From Lactarius indigo (lineage: Eukaryota; Basidiomycota; Agaricomycetes; Russulales; Russulaceae): a stretch of DNA of 64,000 bases. The position numbers were made by a program, and so were the translations under genes. Below, piece by piece: positions 10,454-21,574 of the stretch. Under the pieces are notes generated by a model. That model saw only the letters and a list, made by a program, of their open reading frames with translations, was not told the origin of the DNA and did no database searches. Positions within the stretch are counted from its first letter, which is position 1; the number at the start of each line of letters is the position of its first letter. The stretch is from NCBI GenBank assembly GCA_025766275.1, contig JAFKAC010000053.1, forward strand, positions 310,001-374,000, given 5' to 3'.

Positions 10454-12420
10454 TCATCCCAGATCATTGTAAAGGACCAGGATCTCCGTACAAATCATGG
10501 CGAGCTCTTCACGCAATGCCGCCAACTCAGCCCGAACCTCTTCCAATATCTGCATAACTCTGGGGATCATCTCCAAGATCGTCTTCAGGTTTTGCTCCAA
10601 GTTAGCAGATCCCTGAGTGTGCCTGCGCACCACTAGAGATTTGGGTGGAGCCTTTGCTGGAGCACCCGGTGGTGTCCCATCACACACTTGAGCAGAGCGC
10701 CGATAAACTGAAGGTCCTCCGATGTACTATTAACAGCCCATCAATCCCTGAAAGCATGGAATCAGACTGGTGCACACCCGGGAGGGCTCCGTATTCCCGC
10801 GCCGCACATTTCTGATGCTGAGGCTGTGGGCTAGTGGGGAAGGGGCACTGGAGCGGGTGGAGGTAGTAGCGCTGGAACCAGAGCGAAGCGAAGGGGTGAA
10901 GCCCTAGTGGCGGTGCGAGCCCACGAGGATCTCTTTCACCTCCTGCTGAGTCCGCCGGGTCGCACCCAACCCCTCCCGCTGGCGCTCGACCGACGAGAGG
11001 CGGGTTCCGATCCGCACGAGGCGGTCGTCATTGTTCAATAATGCTTGTGCCACTAGAGTCTCATGAGGACGTCTATTTATAGACGCAAAATGCTGGGAGA
11101 CGTACCCTTGCCGCCTTTTTCGTGTCCACCTGGACGCCGGACCACTTCTACCCTTGCCCCTACCTCAATGGTCGGAGAAGCAGCTGGGAGATCATAAGCT
11201 GTCGAGTTAATCGAAATGAGGCGGAAATACCTTCGACGGCCGTCTCTGAGCTTCTGGCCAGCTCTATCGGCGCGGTATCGTCAGTGGAGACTACGGGGTG
11301 ATGAGGAGTCAAAAGCAGCGATAAGTGCGGAAAAAATCCAACCGTACCACCTTGGTGAGTTTTCTGCCGTGCTTGTTTTGTGCGCGGCATACCCGCATTT
11401 TCAAGGAAGGCATCAGGCGGGTTGCAGGACCAACTCTTGCCTGCGCAGAAGACGCAAGACGTGCAAGGTACCAGCGGCGAAGAGGCATCCCACTGTGGTT
11501 TGCAGACCTCTCGCCCAACGAGCTTGCACGGCTTGCACCTGTCCTGCAAGGAGAATGAGAGTCTGCGAAAATGTCATTGAAGGTCCTACCTCTCCGACGG
11601 CCACCCACAGCTCTTCTTGTGCAGCCTCCGCGGTCCCGAGGGCATCGTCGACTCGGCGGCGTTGTTTTTCCGAGTCACGATGCAGAAATGCGAAGCGGGT
11701 AGCGCGACGTGTGACCACCTTCCGGGGCCCCGGATCGGCCGGCACGGCCACCTAGATCCTCTTTGGGTGCCTCATCGCTATGCACAGGGATCGTGACTGA
11801 GCGTTCAGTACCCCGGGGCCGATCGACACCAATCTTGATGTCAAGGGGAAGCACTGGAAGAAATGCCTTCCCCTTGAACGCCGGTTCTGAGCGGCAGGAG
11901 GGAGGCAAGGAAGGGGGTGGCTGTGGCGTAGGAAGGGGGGGAAGGCGGAGGGAGAAATGATGATAGTAAGTTCGCGTATGATTCACATATAAGAAACAGC
12001 TATCCGCACCATTTCTCTCTGCACCGTCGGGGTGGGGGACTCACCACTGAAACTTAGGGATCTGCTCCCGGCCCACCGCCTGCGTTGAGGTGGAATATAC
12101 GGTTGGTCACTTTGGGTGTCTGGGAGCAGTTCTTGAACAGCACTTATCGACGTATTTGTCTGTGGTCTTGCCCGTGGGGGGGAGCCGTTCATCCGTCGCG
12201 TGGTGCCACTCACGTGCGATGACACTGATGACGGGACGGACTCTATCAAGGGTGATGGAGGGGTCGGATCACCTTTGTTGAAGTCGCCACCAGGATTAGC
12301 CTCTTCATCTGCGTGTCCCAGGGCGACCGCGTGGCGCTTTGCCGTGGTGTTGTTGTAGAGGCGCTTAGTAGCAAAAGGGAACTCCAGACTCTTAGCCTTA
12401 GTCAGTCTCTTTGGAGCCAT
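10454..12420 (-). pseudogene. Broken second copy of the Cys-rich Zn2Cys6-like gene
   Basis: Begins with the same MAPKR start as the copy at 6780 and keeps the pieces ANPGGDF, PLDIKIG, TEAAQE and the first cysteine cluster (RCKPCK..VC..CVFC..SWSC). A deletion joins exon 1 directly to the middle of exon 2 and puts the following stretch out of frame; the homologous frame there (DKCCSRTA) runs into TGA where copy 1 has TGG (HPEW). The second zinc cluster is missing. The last 77 codons (10,454-10,687) form an acidic helix unlike copy 1. Intron-6 sequence near 10,770 still matches copy 1. Probably dead, though a shorter protein could still be made. Confidence 0.65.
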
Positions 12421-13012
12421 AAGAATAGTAGTCGAGTGTATGTCTTGGTGTTACGAGTGTTAACGAACGCCAACTTGAACAAAGCCAGTTACTCGATACC
12501 ATAGATCTGATATTAGACCTGATTTGACCTTCACGTCAAAGTCCGTCAAAGTCCGACAAAACCCCAAGGATGGCGGGCCGGAAATCCCGTACCAGTTGAG
12601 CGGCGCAAAAGTCGCCCCCGAGCTTGTTCCCGGGTTTCCTGGTGCAGCAGTTTGCACCAGCCTGAGACTGTCTCATTGCCGGGACCAGCACCAACCAGAA
12701 AGCGTTCTCCATTTCGGCTGATGCTATTTACAACAATGCTCGAGCTGGGCTGGGCGGGCTCTTACCGTACTAGGCTGCTAGTCATTCCTGGCTACCTATC
12801 GAATCACAACATTCTTCCATTGCCTTACCCTTTCGCATACCCGTGGATTGGTCGGCCCCACACATTAATGTCATTTATGTGGCTGGGTGATCTGTACGTC
12901 ACCCCTAGCTAGGAGGAAGGCAGAAGCATTCGATTACTACAGCTGCTTCAGACCTCTACAAACTGCTATTCAGTAACCAGTGGCCATGGCATCCCAATTC
13001 TTAGCGATACGA
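12421..13012. other. Intergenic spacer
   Basis: Spacer between the broken Cys-rich copy and S10 copy 3, homologous in position to 6781-7450. No gene seen. Confidence 0.4.
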
Positions 13013-14721
13013 CTACGTAGAGCTCAACGGCTGTCGACTGAGAGTCTGTACAAACGCCTGAAACGAGAGGACAGGCTGGTAAGCAGGGACTTCGTGGCCT
13101 GCATTGAACACGTTCAGGAATGAGAGGTTGCCAGAGGTCTTGAACACGCCGTATTGCACGCCGCTGACCGTGTACGGCATCAGAGACTTCGAGTTAAAGT
13201 CAGCAGATTGGGAGAATTGTAGCCGGGAGATGACCGCCTGCACACCAGCGGTGTTGCAAATCCAGTCTAGAGACAATCGAAGAGAAGGTGAGCCATCTAT
13301 CAGGCTGCGAGTGCACGGCCAAAAGGAGGGATCTTACCAGCGTCTCCCGCCCAGATGAGCACTTGGATGCCACTCTGTATGACCGTACTAAGGGTGGAGA
13401 GGAAAGTACGAGCATCTGTAGGGTATGATGAGCTGACGCTGTGATCATAACCGGAACATGTGAGGCTGGCTCACCGTCGCCGGTGGTTACAAACTTCTTA
13501 AACGGTGCATTAGCGCATTCCTTGTATACTTGTTGAGCACCAATCTTAGACTGGATGGTGGGGTCCTGGAGGTAAGAAACGTAGGTCTCAGGAGGAAACG
13601 GGTCCTGGGATGGAGCACGGAGATCGTAGACGTCGAAGTCGAAACCTGCCTGAATTGGGCCCTCAATTTTGTCGAAGCAGGTGTTGTCGGCTTTTCTGCA
13701 AGCGGCGTCAGTGCCAGAGCTACTGCAAGTGTTAAGATCGGGAAGGCAGCGCCCGTCGTATGCTTTAAGATACGTAGTAGCTTGTGAACTATTAATGAGA
13801 GGACGATAGGGATTCGTGAGGGAATAGTCAATGTAAGCCTTGTACTGAAGTACCGGATCGAACTGCAGAGTCCAAAATCACGTCAACGTAGGGAGACATG
13901 GACTACTAGGATATGCCCACCCAGCCATTGTTGATTCCGAGAGCAACCAGGGGAATTTTCACTCCAGAGACCTTGCCCTGGTCAATGGCAGTATTCTGGG
14001 ACTCACTAAACGATCCTTAAGTCGCATGAAGAATATAATGGAGCACCAAACCTACAAGTAGAACGCGAACTCGGGGCCATAGTGTCCACCATACGACTCT
14101 GTGAACAGCCCAAACTTGCGATTCTCGTACTTGGGAAACTGCGCGTAGAACGCCTGCAGAAGCTTCCATACGAACGGCGCAGCGGTCACCGTCGAGTTCA
14201 CATCATCAGTGCCGAAGCTGAAACCGGTGCCAATGGGCTGGTCTACGTAGAGCATGTTGGCGAAATTATTCCAACTATGAGGGTTCAGCAGGGGAGTGGA
14301 TCCGGAGACGTTGTTGAAGGTGCACGGGCCATTCTCCTGGAAGAGGCCAATCATACTGCTGCAACCGGGACCACCATTCAGCCACATCGCGAGAGGCGCG
14401 GTCGAAGGGCTATTTCGAGCTTCGAAGAACCAAAACCACATATTCTGAGATTGCTTCAGATGGTGGAGCTTTAGAAAATGAGGAATTTGTCACCATGTTC
14501 TTGCCGACGGAAAGATATCCCGAATACTGATTGACTCCAGGAGTGGTTTCACATACACCGCTGTTAGTAACGAACGATAGTGTCGCGCCAGTGGCGGCAT
14601 GATCAAAAACGGTGTAGTTCACACCACCTTTGACCTGAAACGAACGTCTGTCGACAAGAACAGGGCACGCGATGGCGAATGTCGCTGAGGCGAGTGTCAG
14701 GAGGGTAGAGATCCCAAACAT
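13013..14721 (-). CDS. Secreted serine carboxypeptidase S10, copy 3 (intact)
   Basis: S10 carboxypeptidase of 473 aa, closely related to copy 2. Exons: 14721-14494, 14444-14056, 14005-13921, 13862-13475, 13415-13338, 13266-13013, the same six lengths as in copy 2. It has a signal peptide at residues 1-19, NGGPGCSS, the serine motif ESYGG, the acid motif GDADWICN and the His motif AGHEVP. Exon 4 has no Met and is easily overlooked, but its frame is fully open and homologous to copy 2. The first intron is 49 nt, so unlike in copy 2 its retention would shift the frame. The start was placed at MFGIS by homology; an upstream in-frame Met at 14,802 lies beyond the signal peptide and is unlikely. 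Confidence 0.92.
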
Positions 14722-14764
14722 GGTGAGCCAAGCCGACGACCCTCCATGAGAGCCATTCGCGACA

Positions 14765-14799
14765 TTAAGTAGCGGAGTGATATCATGTTGGCACATGGA
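14765..14799 (-). promoter_or_regulatory. Conserved proximal promoter box of S10 copy 3
   Basis: Third instance of the block that precedes the S10 genes, 44 nt upstream of the start codon; TACTTAA is kept, the GTCAACACG part is altered. Confidence 0.3.
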
Positions 14800-16429
14800 C
14801 ACATTTGAGACGTCAAGTCATCGCCTCGAGACCATATGGTGATAAGGCATCCTCGTTGGTTCACGGTAAACACGTCCAAACAACAATGAGGTGATTTTAG
14901 TTCCGTCTTGGCGAAACCATGTGGATGTTGATGGGTGCTCTTGTGGGTGCGATGGGCGATACAGTAGTCCGAATGCGGAATCAAACATACTGGATGTGGG
15001 GGGGGCGGGGTGATCTAACTCCGGCGAGTTGCAACAGTTCCTCCTGAGTCAACCGAGCCGAGCCATCGTGGGTCCGGTCCATTACCGGGAAAGACAGCCA
15101 CGCAGCGTGCATTGAACTCGACCTTAAGAGCACTCATACTGCGAATCCCTATCACACATTTGCAACATACCGAGACTACTGATCATGGTCGCTTTTAGTC
15201 ACGGTACCATATATCATCCCTGTCATAGCCCGTTCCACCTTGCAACACCATCACGAGCGATGAATATGACGAATCACCGGCATCCATCCTTAGAACACCT
15301 CAGCTAGGTAATTGAGGAGCCCAGATGGATTGCGTACCATTCTACACCATAGACCAACTCGTTCTTCGATCGTCGTCCACGAAAAACGTGCGATGGTGGG
15401 ATGTCCGAATGTCTTCCCCAAAGAATCCTTGACACACACGTTTTCGCTTTTGATTCCGCGGCGCACAGTCCACTTGTGTGAGGAAGGAGGAATATATAAA
15501 GTAAGCACCTGAGGCATAATTGATTATGCCTCCCGACTTTTACAGACGAAGTCCGTCTTCACCCCCGACCCATCTTGTGAGTTTAGCGCACTAAAATCAC
15601 TCGCATACGAAGGGAAGAAGGAGAAAAGGAGGAGAAAAGAGAGAACGAGGACACCAGCACTTCGATTTAACCAAGGGGTTCACGCGAAGGCGAATCCAAC
15701 AACCGCGTTTTCCATTGAGCCCGAAAAGGACACAACCTCTCACGGGCCCGGGATGCTGGCGTACTGTACTAAAGAAGAACAAACATCCCAACTTCTCTTG
15801 CAACTTCTTGTTATAAAATCAGATTGGCTGAGGCTTAAACGAAGGAAATGGGTAGAATTTACTGTAGGTTCCAGCAGACACCTCAAACATCTTCCTGCAA
15901 ATCTTCCTGGCCACGCAGGCGCCGCGCGATATCGATGGCATCATGGCACCAAGGATGGCACGGTGCCTCGAGCGTCACCTCGTCTCTTGCCTCGTCTATT
16001 ACGCACCGACGGAACCCCAAAGTCGGTATATATTCTCCGACGTGGCTCAGTGTAGATGTGTCGTCACAGACGCGAATCTAGGGGACACTTTAAGGACGCT
16101 GCAATGAGGACAACTCACTCAAGATCTGAGCTAGCCGAACCGAACCGGCCCTGAGCCGAACGCTGAAGATAAATTTGAAATTTGGACGCACAATGGTTTC
16201 GGTCTCACAGCACCTTGTTCTGAGATCAGTACAACCCGTGCCCAAGCGGTACTGTAGCAAGGGTGTGTCGACATCCAACAACGCCTTGTTTGGTATCAAC
16301 AGGGCTTGTACACCCGTTCTCGCGCTCTTTTGTCGTGCCTCCTGATCGCGCTTACCCGGCCTTCTCGGAAACGCGCGTGGTATATTTGTCCACTACAACT
16401 CTCTCAGGCACTCTTTTATCGCCTTCACA
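14800..16429. other. Intergenic region between the S10 array and the P450 pair
   Basis: About 1.6 kb. Small unsupported frames on both strands (for example 75 codons at 15,290-15,517 minus). A TATATA stretch lies near 16,030 and may belong to the P450 promoter. No gene recognised. Confidence 0.4.
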
Positions 16430-18597
16430 ATGTTGCCATTCACTGCGGGCGCTTTCGTTCCGTTAGCCCAGACCCTCCAGCGCCAGAATCTGTCTGTCTC
16501 TGGAATAGGCGTCGTTGTTCTGGCCAGTAGTTTCGTAAGTCCCCCATATGTGACTCCCGAACTCCAACACCCTCATCGTGAGTTCCAGTTATCTCACTTA
16601 TGTTTTCGCTACCTAGAGCCTCGGTCCAAGCCATCACTTGTTGCCCTTCTTGTTGTTCTTCCAGTACTTCTTTCACTCCCTATTTCTTATCACCTGCGGT
16701 GGCCTATCGCTTCCTTGCCACTGGCATTTGTAACATATGGAACTTGCTTGGTATCATTCACGCTCATATACAGGCTCTCACCTCTCCATCCGCTCGCCAA
16801 ATACCCTGGGCCAATAATCGCCAAATCGTCCAAGTGGTGGGCTGCATACGTCAGCGGCAAAGGCGATCTCCATAGATACTACAAGAGCCTGCACGACCAT
16901 TATGGAGACGTCGTACGAGTAGGTTAGTATATATTTCCTGCCATATCAAGTTAGCTGCTTCATCCCGCCCGAAGGCCCGAACGAACTCTCGGTTCGCGAT
17001 CCTTCGCTTATCCCTGCGGTTCTCGGCCAAGGTGGTCTGCCGAAAGGACCATGTAAGTCCACCGTGCTTTGGCCGTCAACCATTTCTCATTATGGATCAT
17101 TAGATTGGGATAATCGTCCCGGGTCTGTGGCTTCACAACGCGACCCCCTAAAGCATTTGCACCAACGTAAACCCTGGAACCGCGCCTTTTCGTCTACAGC
17201 AGTAAAAGAATATGAGGAGATGGCCGCGAAGCGGACTAGACAACTGCTCGGCTGTCTTGAGGACGTCGTACACCAGTCGGGTGGAAACAAGGGAGTTGTA
17301 CTAGATATGGCTGCGTGGTTCAACTACTTTTCGTGAGTTCGGCGCGCTCGGCGCCATCGTAATCTACTTCTGTTCTGACCCGTCTTTAAAGAGTAGATTT
17401 CATGGGCGATATGGCGTAAACTTTCCGTCCTTATACTTTCAAGCACCGACTGATCTCAGCTTATTCAGGTTCGGTGGCGGGTTTGAGCTGATGAAAGCTG
17501 GCGGGGACAAAGATGGCCTTCGTGCCCTTTTTCAACCCTTCTTTCGGTGCGTATTAGCGCCGGGTATCCTGGCCACAGCTAACACGTTTCTAGGATTCGC
17601 GCAATCATGGGGCATATTTCTTATATTTTGCCCCTTCTCCTCGCGATTACGGGACGGAAGGGCTCCGTTCAACGCGTCCACGCATTCAGCAGAGAAAGGG
17701 TCGTCAAGCGATTGCAGATGGGCCCAAACAGGAAAGACTTATTCTATCACCTAGTGAGTGTTCGTGGCCGAATTTCTGAACTACCTTAAGGAGCTGGTTG
17801 CAGAGTGGCGAAGCGATGCCTGAAGACGAGCGCCCTTCTCTTATTGATGTCGCCAAGGATGGGTCTCTAGCTATTGTCGCCGGTGCTGACACAACTAGCG
17901 GTGCCCTCACGGCCACTCTCTATTACCTCTTGTGCAACCCAGCAGCATACGACCGCCTGCAGGCGGAAGTTGACGCCGCTTTCCCGACTGGAGAAGAGCC
18001 TCTAGATGTGACAAAATTAAGCCAGATGGAATGGCTAAATGGTTGCATGTGAGTGATTCCGTACAACCAGGAGCTGGGAAGACCAATTTCGGCACCTTGC
18101 ACAGAAACGAAGGTCTTCGCCTTCAACCCCCTATTCCAAGCGGGTCGCAACGCTCGGTGAATAAGGGTGCTGGAAAAAAGGTGCTCGGAAAATGGTATGC
18201 GGACACCTCTGGATCCGATAGTTTCTGAAAATAGGATACACTTTGTAGGGTCATTCCGGAGGGGACGCAGGTGACCCTTCACACCTACAGTATCCAGCGG
18301 GACTCGCGATACTTCCACTCTCCAGAGATGTTCTTGCCGGAACGATGGTTCAGTACTGATTCCCCTGTGGGAGAGCACAACCCAGCTGCATTCTTCCCTT
18401 TCTCATATGGACCCGCGAACTGCGCAGGGAAGAACCTTGCGTTGATGGAGATGCGCATGGTGCTTTGTTGGGTGCTACGAAGATTCCGATTTTCCCAAGC
18501 GCCTGGTTTCCGTTACGAAGAATGGGAGGGAAAGATTCAGGATTGGTTTGTGGCACGCCAACAACCATTGTTGGCCATTATCACGATTAGGGGGTGA
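16430..18597 (+). CDS. Cytochrome P450, tandem copy 1
   Basis: Membrane-bound P450 monooxygenase, 563 aa, expected on the ER. Ten exons: 16430-16534, 16589-16922, 16975-17052, 17104-17332, 17392-17415, 17469-17546, 17594-17753, 17804-18048, 18105-18194, 18249-18597. Two hydrophobic segments (about 51-68 and 78-96) precede the proline hinge KYPGP (106-110). The I-helix motif AGADTT is at 362-367, ExxR is E420-R423, the PERW motif is at 478-481, and the heme-binding loop FSYGPANCAG at 499-508 has Cys506 as ligand. All core residues are present, so it should be active. It sits beside a close paralog and two terpene synthases on the same strand, which suggests oxidation of a sesquiterpene product; the substrate cannot be read from sequence. 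The 5' end is supported by the exon-1 donor shared with copy 2. Confidence 0.93.
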
Positions 18598-19158
18598 TAG
18601 TCATCAAGACATTGGTACAGTACAGGAATACACTAGAATACACTACTAGCATGCGTACTCTCTCGTTATCACGTATTAGTGACTTAGTTGGTGTGGCGAC
18701 GGTACGTAGGACCTGCACCTAGGCTATGTTTGGCATTCCAGGAGCTCATCGACGGAGCTTATTTATTGTTCATTGCCATTGCTCTCGGGCGCCAGTTGTC
18801 TCTTTTTACTACATGGTGAAGCAGATAATGCATGAGGCGGACACGAGCCCACACAAGAACGTAATACCACACCTGGTGGCCAAATCCGAAATCTAAACCC
18901 TATGGAGATAGCTACTGTACAGCATTTTGCCGCCCAGGCTGAGGCACCCTCCAGGAACCCAATTGAATTTCGGCGTTAATCCAAATATACCCTGCGTATA
19001 CGCGCCCGATGTGTCCAATCGGGACGCAAGAAAACAGATGACACGACTGGAAATGAAAGCCCTGATGAAAGCTTCTGTCCACCAAACATTGGGCTGAGGG
19101 CATGTTGATGTTTACCTCGTTCACGCAGCATTTCCCCGTCTTCTGACCATTTTCTCCA
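18598..19158. other. Intergenic spacer between P450 genes
   Basis: About 560 bases holding the 3' end of P450 copy 1 and the promoter of copy 2. No gene seen. Confidence 0.4.
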
Positions 19159-19164
19159 TATAAA
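19159..19164 (+). promoter_or_regulatory. TATA box of P450 copy 2
   Basis: TATAAA 39 nt before the start codon at 19,198. The 5' leader would be very short, so the box could also set a start further down; support is by position and sequence only. Confidence 0.4.
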
Positions 19165-19197
19165 TCCTGCAGTCGTGCCAAGTTTTACCTCCCTACG

Positions 19198-21363
19198 ATG
19201 TCACCACCCACAGCGGACCCTTTTCTGCAGTTACACCAGACGCTCGGGAGCTTCTCCCTGCTTACTTTAAGCATCGTCGTCCTGTCATGTAGCTTCGTAA
19301 GCCTCCCTGCTCACTGCTACTGCATCACAGCTTACAGTGGGTTTTAGATGTCTCATTTATGTTTTCGCTACTTGGAGCCTCGGTCCACGCCAGGGCTTCT
19401 CGTTCTTCTTGTCGTTCTTCCTGTGCTTCTTTCGCTACCCATTTCTTATCATGTGCGATGGCCGATTGCTTCTTTGCCACTGGCGTTCGTAACATATGGA
19501 ACTTCCTTGTTATCCTTCACACTCGCGTACAGGCTCTCACCTCTCCATCCTCTCGCCAAATATCCTGGACCGGTAATCGCTAAATCATCCAAGTGGTGGG
19601 CGGCATATCTCGGCGGAGAAGGGGACTGGCATAGGTACTGTAAGAACCTGCACGACCATTATGGAGACATTGTTCGAATAGGTTAGTCTATTTCTTCTAC
19701 TCCTTTCCCTTACTCGCAGACTCATTCCTCTATCTCAAGGCCCGAACGCACTGTCTATTCGTGATCCTTCGCTTATACCGACCATACTCGGCAAAGGTGG
19801 TTTACCCAAGGGACCTTGTACGTGCATCGAGTCTTGGCCATTACTTATCGCCCACTTTCGATTATTAGATTGGGACAATCGTCCTCAGTCTGTGGTTGCC
19901 CAACGTGATCCCATAAAGCATATGAACCAACGCAAACCATGGAACCGCGCTTTCTCATCTGCGGCAATAAAAGAATATGAAGTCTTCGCCGCGAAGCGGA
20001 CAAGACAACTGCTCAGCTGTCTTGAGGATGCCGTCCACCAGTCGGGTGAAAAGAAGGAGGTTGTACTAGATATGGCCGCATGGTTCAACTACTTTACGTG
20101 AGTTCACCGTCTACGCATCATTTTTTTTTTTTGACGCGTCTTGTTAGGACCGATTTCATGGGTGATATGGCGTAAATATTTTGCACTTAGTGCTACGAGT
20201 AGAGGCTGACTCTAGTTCACCCAGTTTCGGTGGCGGTTTCGAACTAATGAAGGCTGGCGGGGACGATGAAGGCATCTGGACCCTTATTGAATCCCATCTC
20301 CGGTGCGTATCCGCACAAGGGATCCTGGCTAAATCTCACATACTTTCAGTTTCCGCGCAATTACGGGGCATGTCTCATATGTTTTACCCCTCCTCCTCGC
20401 AATTATAGGACGGAAGGGTTCAATTCGGCGCATCCATGCATTCGGCAGAGAAAGGATCGTCAAGCGATTGCAGATGGGCGCTAAGAGGAAAGACTTATTC
20501 TATCACCTTGTACGTGCTCGTGACCGTTTTTCTGAAATACCCTGGCCTGAAGAAGTCGATTACAGAGTGGCGAAGCGATGCCTGAAGACGAGCGCCCTGC
20601 TCTTGATGATGTTGCAAAAGATGGGGCAGTCGCGATTGTCGCCGGTTCTGACACAACTAGCGGTGCCCTCACGGCCACTCTCTATTACCTCTTGTGCAAC
20701 CCAGAAACATATGACCGCCTGCAAGCAGAAGTCGACGCCGCCTTTCCAGCTGGAGAAGAACCCTTAGACGTGACAAAATTAAGTCAGATGGAATGGTTAA
20801 ATGGATGCATGTGAGTGACTGTACGATAGACAAGAGACCGAAAAAACTGATATCAGCGCCCCGAAAAGCAACGAGAGCCTTCGTCTCCAACCACCTGTTC
20901 CAAGCGGGTCGCAACGCTCAGTGAATGAGGGTGCTGGCGAAAAAGCGCTCGGAAAATGGTATGCAGAGACCCTCGTAGATTTGGTGGTTTCTGACAATGG
21001 CATTGACCTTGTAGGGTTGTCCCAGAGGGAACGCAAGTAACCCTTCACACTTATAGCATTCAACGGGACCCGCGAAATTTCCACACTCCTGACGCATTCT
21101 TGCCGGAACGATGGTTCGGCGCCGGTGCACCTGCGGGGGAGCATAACCCAGCTGCGTTCCTCCCTTTCTCATACGGACCTACGAACTGTGCAGGAAAGAA
21201 CCTTGCGTTGATGCAGATGCGCATGGCGCTCTGCTGGGTTCTTCTTCGATTCCGATTTTCCAAGGCGCCCGGGTTCCGTTACGAGGAGTGGGAGGGAAAC
21301 ATTCAGGACTGGTTTGCGGTACACCAACCCCCACTGCTGGTCAGCATCTCAATTAGAGAGTGA
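19198..21363 (+). CDS. Cytochrome P450, tandem copy 2
   Basis: P450 monooxygenase of 561 aa. Ten exons: 19198-19296, 19348-19681, 19740-19817, 19869-20097, 20148-20171, 20225-20302, 20350-20509, 20566-20810, 20869-20958, 21015-21363. Exons 2-10 match copy 1 in length exactly; exon 1 is two codons shorter. The membrane anchor, AGSDTT (I-helix), ESLR (ExxR), PERW and the heme loop FSYGPTNCAG are all intact. The fourth intron (20,098-20,147) contains a run of 12 T flanked by short direct repeats. Differences from copy 1 are spread through the protein, so substrate or product may differ. Probably co-regulated with copy 1 and with the terpene synthases downstream, an inference from clustering. Confidence 0.92.
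20113..20140. repeat. T-run micro-insertion inside a P450 intron
   Basis: ACGCATC (20,113-20,119) and ACGCGTC (20,134-20,140) flank A-T12-G. The paralogous intron of copy 1 has no T-run at this place, so the run was probably gained in copy 2. Confidence 0.3.
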
Positions 21364-21574
21364 TTAGTCACCCAGACATTACCATAGTATCTGAACGCGC
21401 ATTCAGCCTGTACACTTAATTGGGGCGTTCGAACATTACAAGCTACGCTGCTCAATGTGAATGATGGAGCTCCTAGAGCTAAGACACTCAATTTCACGCG
21501 AATGTCTGGAGAGGCATATATGTACTGACCGAGGTTCCTTACTAGTAGTGGCATTGTCAAAAAGTCGATTGGTA

